The notes below the pieces were generated by a model. That model had not been told where the DNA came from. It saw nothing but the letters and a program-made list of their open reading frames with translations, and did no database searches. Positions 44,593-48,794 of a DNA stretch of 48,794 nt are shown in pieces. The stretch comes from an uncultured Clostridia bacterium (GTDB lineage: Bacteria; Bacillota; Clostridia; TANB77; CAG-508). The position numbers and the translations under genes were made by a program. The stretch's first letter is position 1. Every line of letters starts with the position of its first letter. The stretch lies in NCBI GenBank assembly GCA_947631335.1, contig CANRKZ010000005.1, positions 1 through 48,794 of the forward strand. The letters are read 5' to 3'.

Positions 44593-45411
44593 TTATGCAC
44601 TTTTTAATTCTAATCTTAGCTTATCGGCAATCATAGCAATAAATTCTGAATTTGTTGGTTTCCCTTTAGCTGCAGATATGGTATATCCAAATATATTTTC
44701 TACTGCTTCTTGTTGACCTCTTCCCCATGCTACTTCAATTGCATGGCGAATAGCACGTTCTACTCGTGATGGTGTTGTATTAAATTTAAATGCTATTTTA
44801 GGATATAAACTTTTTGTAATTTGATTAATTACATCAATATCATTTACTACCATCATAATAGCTTCTCTTAAGTATTGGTAACCTTTGATATGTGCTGGTA
44901 CTCCCACTTCATGAATAATATTAGTAACTAATGCTTCTAAATTTTCTTCCTTTTTACTTTCCTCTTTTGAAATGTCTATGTATTGTTGTTTTGTTTCCCT
45001 TGTTATAAAATTATTCGTAGCTTGATTTGGTTTAAAGAATTTAATCTCTCTGATCCTTTTTATAAGTAATTCAATATCAAAAGGTTTTACCACATAATAT
45101 TCCGCACCTAGTAATATAGCTTTTTGCGTTATTTTGTCTTGTCCTACTGCTGATAACATGATACATGTTGGTTTTTTATCATTTTTTATTCCATTTATTT
45201 TTTCTAATACTCCTAATCCATCAAGATGTGGCATAATCACATCTAATAAAACTACGTCTGGATTTGCATTTACTATCATTTCTATTGCTTCATTTCCATC
45301 TCTCGCCATTCCAACTATTTCCATATCTTCTTGTGAATTTATGTAAGTAGATAAAGTATGGCTAAATTCCTGATTATCATCTGCAATTAAAACAGAAATT
45401 TTTTCTTTCAT
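44593..45411 (-). CDS. spo0A: Sporulation master regulator Spo0A
   Basis: 272 residues. Receiver domain with DD (IADDNQEF), phospho-acceptor Asp in [17 protein letters not shown] (about residue 56) and Lys in [13 protein letters not shown]-binding domain with [51 protein letters not shown], the near-invariant recognition region. It starts spore formation. TTTAGGAGGGGA precedes the ATG. It proves that the organism's lineage forms or formed spores. Confidence 0.96.
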   Translation of the reverse strand: MKEKISVLIADDNQEFSHTLSTYINSQEDMEIVGMARDGNEAIEMIVNANPDVVLLDVIMPHLDGLGVLEKINGIKNDKKPTCIMLSAVGQDKITQKAILLGAEYYVVKPFDIELLIKRIREIKFFKPNQATNNFITRETKQQYIDISKEESKKEENLEALVTNIIHEVGVPAHIKGYQYLREAIMMVVNDIDVINQITKSLYPKIAFKFNTTPSRVERAIRHAIEVAWGRGQQEAVENIFGYTISAAKGKPTNSEFIAMIADKLRLELKSA

Positions 45412-45528
45412 ATTTCCCCTCCTAAAATTAATTGTAAATTTTTTACAGTTTTGATTATAATACTTTATTTTAGGACTTGCAATATCTTTATGGAAATTTT
45501 TTCCATTTTATTTGTAAAAATGCAATTT

Positions 45529-46161
45529 TTATTTACTTTTCGTTATATATTTTTTGGATAATTCCTTTATATGTTTTAAATTTATATTTTTTACTTCAAA
45601 ATCTTTCATCAATTTTTGTTTTGCAACGTCTTCTATCTCTATTTTACAAACAACATTCTCTCCATATTTTAAATCAATTATATTTATCTGGTTGTTTTTA
45701 CAATAATATTTAAAATTCTCAATTTCCTTATATTCTAATTCCAATTCTAACTCTTGTCCAAAACATTTTTCTACTATTGTACTTTGCTCAATTGCCTTTA
45801 ATAAACTGTTTGAATAAGCTCGCACTAACCCTCCTGTTCCTAATAAAATTCCTCCAAAATATCTTGTCACTATAATTAAAACATTTACTAAATTATTTTT
45901 TTGTAAAATATTTAACATAGGAGCTCCTGCTGTACCTGATGGTTCACCATCATCACTAGATCTTTCAATTATTTTTCCATTTTCCTCTATTCGATAAGCC
46001 ATACAATTATGCCTTGCATTAAAATATCTTTTTTTAGTCTTTTTTATTATTTCTTCAGCTTCCTTACTATTTTCTATATAAAATAAGTTTGCTATAAATT
46101 TTGACTTCTTTTCAATTATTTCAGCTTCGACATTTTCTTTAATTGTTCTAAATCCTCCCAT
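45529..46161 (-). CDS. YigZ/IMPACT-family protein
   Basis: 210 residues. N-terminal UPF0029/IMPACT domain: EKKSKFIANLFYI, NARHNCMAYRI, SSDDGEPSGTAGAPMLNIL and VTRYFGGILLGTGGLVRAYS; C-terminal DUF1949-like part (EYKEIENFKYYC...). The family interacts with translation factors or Gcn2 in other organisms; the bacterial role is not settled. GGAG precedes the ATG. It lies between the flavoprotein gene and spo0A. Confidence 0.9.
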   Translation of the reverse strand: MGGFRTIKENVEAEIIEKKSKFIANLFYIENSKEAEEIIKKTKKRYFNARHNCMAYRIEENGKIIERSSDDGEPSGTAGAPMLNILQKNNLVNVLIIVTRYFGGILLGTGGLVRAYSNSLLKAIEQSTIVEKCFGQELELELEYKEIENFKYYCKNNQINIIDLKYGENVVCKIEIEDVAKQKLMKDFEVKNINLKHIKELSKKYITKSK

Positions 46162-46207
46162 TTTAACTCCTTATTTTCCTAAAATATATTATAAAATCAT
46201 TTATTTT

Positions 46208-47452
46208 CTATGATACTCCTGCAACATATCCTGTTGAATAAGCTATTTGCAAATTAAAACCTCCTGTATAGCTGTCTACATCAATAATTTCTCCTGCAAA
46301 ATATAGACCCTTTATAATTTTTGATTCCATTGTCTTAGGATTAACTTCTTTTATATTAATTCCTCCACTTGTTATGATTGCCTCTTCAATTGGTCGAAAT
46401 CCCTTTATTTGAATACGAAAGTGTTTCAATATACTTACTAACTCTTTTCTTTCTTTTCTTGTAATTTCATTTACTTTTTTGTTAGGATCTATTTGGCTTT
46501 TTTCAATTATAGTAGAAATTAATTTTTGGGGTAATAATTCATTTAGACTATTTTTGAACTGCTTATTTTTTTGTTTACTAAAATCCCTTAAGATTCTATT
46601 ATTTAGTTTTTCTTCGGATAAGGCTGGTTTAAAATCAATACTCAAAACAATTTTTTTATTTTTTAGTTTCTCTTCTATCTTTTTATATCTTACTAAATGT
46701 GCTGAAGAACTTAATATAGTTGGACCAGATACTCCAAAATGAGTAAATATCATTTCTCCAAAATCTTCATAGATATTCTTATCTGTTTCAATATTCTTTA
46801 ATGTTATTTTGACATTTTTTAAACTTAGTCCTTGTAAATCTTTACAAATCTTTTTTTGATAACTTTCTAATGGCACAAGTGATGGCTGTATTTTTGTTAT
46901 CGTATGACCTAATCTTTTTACCATTTCATAACCATCTCCTGTTGAGCCAGTTAATGGATAGCTTTTCCCCCCTGTTGCAAGTATTACTTTATCTGCCTTG
47001 ATTATATCTCCATTTGCTATTACTCCTACTACTTTTTTATCTTCTACCAATATTTCTTTTACTTTTGTATTATATACTACTTTAATATTTAATTCTTTTA
47101 TTTTTCTCATAAAACATTTTAAGACATCTAGTGATTTATTAGTTACAGGGAAAATTCGATTTCCTCTTTCTTCTTTTACTTCTAATCCTTCTTCCCTTAA
47201 AAATCGAATAATATCTTGATTTGTAAATTTCTTATAACAACTATATAAAAACATTCCGTTTCCTGGTGTATTTTTAATAAATTCGTCCATAGGTAATGAA
47301 GATGTAATATTACATCTTCCTTTTCCTGTTATTAATAATTTTCTTCCTAATGATTGCATTTTTTCTATTAGAGTTACTTGATTTCCATTTCCAGCTGAAA
47401 CTATTGCTGCCATCATGCCGGCAGGGCCTCCACCTATTACAATTACTTTCAT
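46208..47452 (-). CDS. HI0933/BaiN-like FAD-dependent oxidoreductase
   Basis: 414 residues. N-terminal FAD motif VIVIGGGPAGMMAAIVSAGNG, then KLLITGKGRCNITS, VILATGGKSYPLTGSTGDGY, GEMIFTHFGVSGPTIL, and the terminal GEIIDVDSYTGGFNLQIAYSTGYVAG. In gut clostridia one member is BaiN in bile acid metabolism; most members have no known substrate, so the name is only by family. Its ATG overlaps the upstream gene's stop by four bases (ATGA), so both are translated together. Confidence 0.85.
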   Translation of the reverse strand: MKVIVIGGGPAGMMAAIVSAGNGNQVTLIEKMQSLGRKLLITGKGRCNITSSLPMDEFIKNTPGNGMFLYSCYKKFTNQDIIRFLREEGLEVKEERGNRIFPVTNKSLDVLKCFMRKIKELNIKVVYNTKVKEILVEDKKVVGVIANGDIIKADKVILATGGKSYPLTGSTGDGYEMVKRLGHTITKIQPSLVPLESYQKKICKDLQGLSLKNVKITLKNIETDKNIYEDFGEMIFTHFGVSGPTILSSSAHLVRYKKIEEKLKNKKIVLSIDFKPALSEEKLNNRILRDFSKQKNKQFKNSLNELLPQKLISTIIEKSQIDPNKKVNEITRKERKELVSILKHFRIQIKGFRPIEEAIITSGGINIKEVNPKTMESKIIKGLYFAGEIIDVDSYTGGFNLQIAYSTGYVAGVS

Positions 47453-48705
47453 TTTTCCCCTTTCTTTACGAATTTTTTTTCCATACTTTCTATTGCCTGT
47501 AAAACACCTAATTTTCCATACTCATAAGTAAGTCCTCCTTGCATATATGCAATATATGGCGATCTGATAGGTCCATCACAACTAAGCTCTATTGTTGATC
47601 CTTGGGTAAATGTTCCAGCTGCCATAATAACTTTATCTTCATACCCTCCCATATCCCCTGGATATGGGATAACGTTAGAGTCTATTGGAGATCCCTTTTG
47701 AATTCCTTGGCAAAATTTTACCAATTTATCTTCTGAACCTAACTCTATTGTTTGAACAATATCTGCCCTTTCTTCGTCAAATTTTGGATCTACTTTATAT
47801 CCCAATTTTTCTAAAATATTACTTGAAAATATCGCTGTTTTTAAACTAGATGCAACAACAGATGGAGCAAAATATAAACCTTTCAAAAACAAAGTATTCT
47901 GATTCAAAGATGGACCTATTTCTTTTCCTATTCCTGGAGAAGTTAATCTCTCCGCACACAATTCAATCAATTTTTTATCTCCTACTATATAAGCTCCTGA
48001 AGTCGCAATTCCTCCTCCTAAATTTTTCATCAGAGAGCCTACTGCAATATTAGCCCCAATTTCAATTGGTTCTCTATCTTGAACAAATTCCCCATAACAA
48101 TTATCTACCATAATAATAACATCATGGTTAACCTTCCTTATCTCTTTTATAACTTTTTCTATCTTTTCTATTGTTAAACTTTTTCTCGCAGAATATCCCC
48201 TAGATCTTTGTATCTCTATTAACTTTATATTCCCCTTTGATATTCTTTCTACTATTTTATAAATATCAAAATCATTTTCTAATAATTCAATTTGCTCATA
48301 TCTAATTCCAAATTCTTTTAAAGAACTTTTACTATTTCCTGTAATCCCTATTACTGTTTGCAAAGTGTCATATGGCTGTCCTGTTATGCTAATCATCGTG
48401 TCTCCTGGCCTTAATAATGCAGATAATATCACTGATAAAGCATGTGTTCCGGATATTAACTGTGTTCTTACTAAAGCATCCTCTGCTCTAAAAATATCAC
48501 TATAAATCTCTTCTATTTTATTTCTTCCAGGTTCATCAATTCCATATCCCGTTGAAGAATTTAAATGTGTTTCTTGCAAATCACATTTTTGAAAAGCTTG
48601 TAATACTTTTTTACTATTTTTTTCACATATCGTATCTATATTTTCTAATATTGGTTTTATTTCTAATTGTACTTTTTCTGATAAATTCTTTATTGAATCT
48701 TTCAC
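47449..48705 (-). CDS. PLP-dependent methionine gamma-lyase-like protein (aluminium-resistance family)
   Basis: 418 residues, fold-type I. Features: HLNSSTGYGIDEPGR, ALVRTQLISGTHALSVILSALLRPGD, IMVDNCYGEFV, the PLP lysine in GSLMKNLGGGIATSGAYIVG, and GSTIELSCDGPIR. It belongs to the Alum_res group, which lies near hfq/miaA/glnR in many Firmicutes; its reaction is not proven. GTG start with GGAGGAC ahead. It heads the group with the flavoprotein gene. Confidence 0.88.
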   Translation of the reverse strand: MKDSIKNLSEKVQLEIKPILENIDTICEKNSKKVLQAFQKCDLQETHLNSSTGYGIDEPGRNKIEEIYSDIFRAEDALVRTQLISGTHALSVILSALLRPGDTMISITGQPYDTLQTVIGITGNSKSSLKEFGIRYEQIELLENDFDIYKIVERISKGNIKLIEIQRSRGYSARKSLTIEKIEKVIKEIRKVNHDVIIMVDNCYGEFVQDREPIEIGANIAVGSLMKNLGGGIATSGAYIVGDKKLIELCAERLTSPGIGKEIGPSLNQNTLFLKGLYFAPSVVASSLKTAIFSSNILEKLGYKVDPKFDEERADIVQTIELGSEDKLVKFCQGIQKGSPIDSNVIPYPGDMGGYEDKVIMAAGTFTQGSTIELSCDGPIRSPYIAYMQGGLTYEYGKLGVLQAIESMEKKFVKKGEK

Positions 48706-48772
48706 TTTATTTGTCCTCCTATTACCTATCCTGTATCTATTTTACTACATCCTCTCTATTTTTGCAATTTAT

Positions 48773-48789
48773 AAAAAGCCCAGCTTTTA
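48773..48789 (-). terminator. Terminator of a gene beyond the window
   Basis: AAAAGC...GCTTTT stem followed by T-run on the minus strand, with no plus-strand gene before it; it probably ends a minus-strand gene to the right. Confidence 0.55.
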
Positions 48790-48794
48790 TTAAG

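Noticed and set aside
45490..45506. ATGGAAA...TTTCCAT hairpin as a yigZ terminator
   Set aside because: Only 7 bp with a 3-nt loop and no T-run on the minus strand.
1..48794. tRNA, rRNA, riboswitch, insertion sequence or phage genes
   Set aside because: No cloverleaf, rRNA-like stretch, transposase or phage structural motif was seen; spacers are short and AT-rich.

Overview
This is a very AT-rich chromosomal segment from a spore-forming, Gram-positive Firmicute, most likely an uncultured gut-type member of the Clostridia. Evidence for sporulation is spo0A, an SpoIVFB-type protease, a SpoIVFA-like LytM protein and SpoVD-type transpeptidases. The wall is of the meso-DAP type: dapL, dapF and a MurE with a DNPR motif are present. 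Isoprenoids come from the MEP route (ispG, ispH). Nearly all genes lie on the minus strand. No rRNA, tRNA, CRISPR array, insertion sequence or prophage was seen.

Layout. 1-1.5 kb: a partial Cys-rich surface-type protein, a 46-aa peptide and two half-size TauE/SafE genes. 1.5-6.3 kb: rarA, ruvA, an HD hydrolase, dapL and dapF. 6.3-12.6 kb: a plus-strand glycosyltransferase, a flippase-like protein, ferredoxin, a YaaT-like protein, holB, lepB and a sensor kinase fused translationally to the wall operon. 12.6-24.3 kb: a dcw cluster read as mraZ-rsmH-ftsL-spoVD, then a break (GT4 gene plus two pseudogenes), then murE-mraY-ftsW-murG-kinase. 24.5-30 kb: XRE regulator, M15 peptidase, sortase, rsmA and a second SpoVD-like PBP. 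30-36 kb: ispG-ispH, an OmpR-type regulator, a TSCPD protein, aspS and an HD-GYP protein. 36-44 kb: a GerS-like protein with an orphan MazF, then LytM/SpoIVFB/SUMF1-pilin hybrid/minD/minE/rodA/dus. 44-48.8 kb: spo0A, yigZ, a BaiN-like flavoprotein and an Alum_res-type PLP enzyme.

The outstanding observation is a shared +1 frame change in six otherwise intact conserved genes: rarA, ruvA, dapF, mraY, rsmH and the LytM protein. At every site the coding strand reads NNN-C-GGA. One extra C precedes a GGA that encodes a conserved glycine; skipping that C restores the full protein to its normal end. The zero-frame codon at each site is CGG. Reading both strands by eye, I found no other in-frame CGG in any intact gene of the window. 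The simplest biological reading is that CGG is unassigned in this organism and that CGGA is decoded as glycine by a +1 frameshift or quadruplet event. mraY and dapF are normally essential, and rsmH shifts at codon 31, so these look like working genes. The two true pseudogenes here decay differently, with single-base indels and internal deletions. A systematic sequencing artefact is the main alternative and can be tested from raw reads and related genomes.
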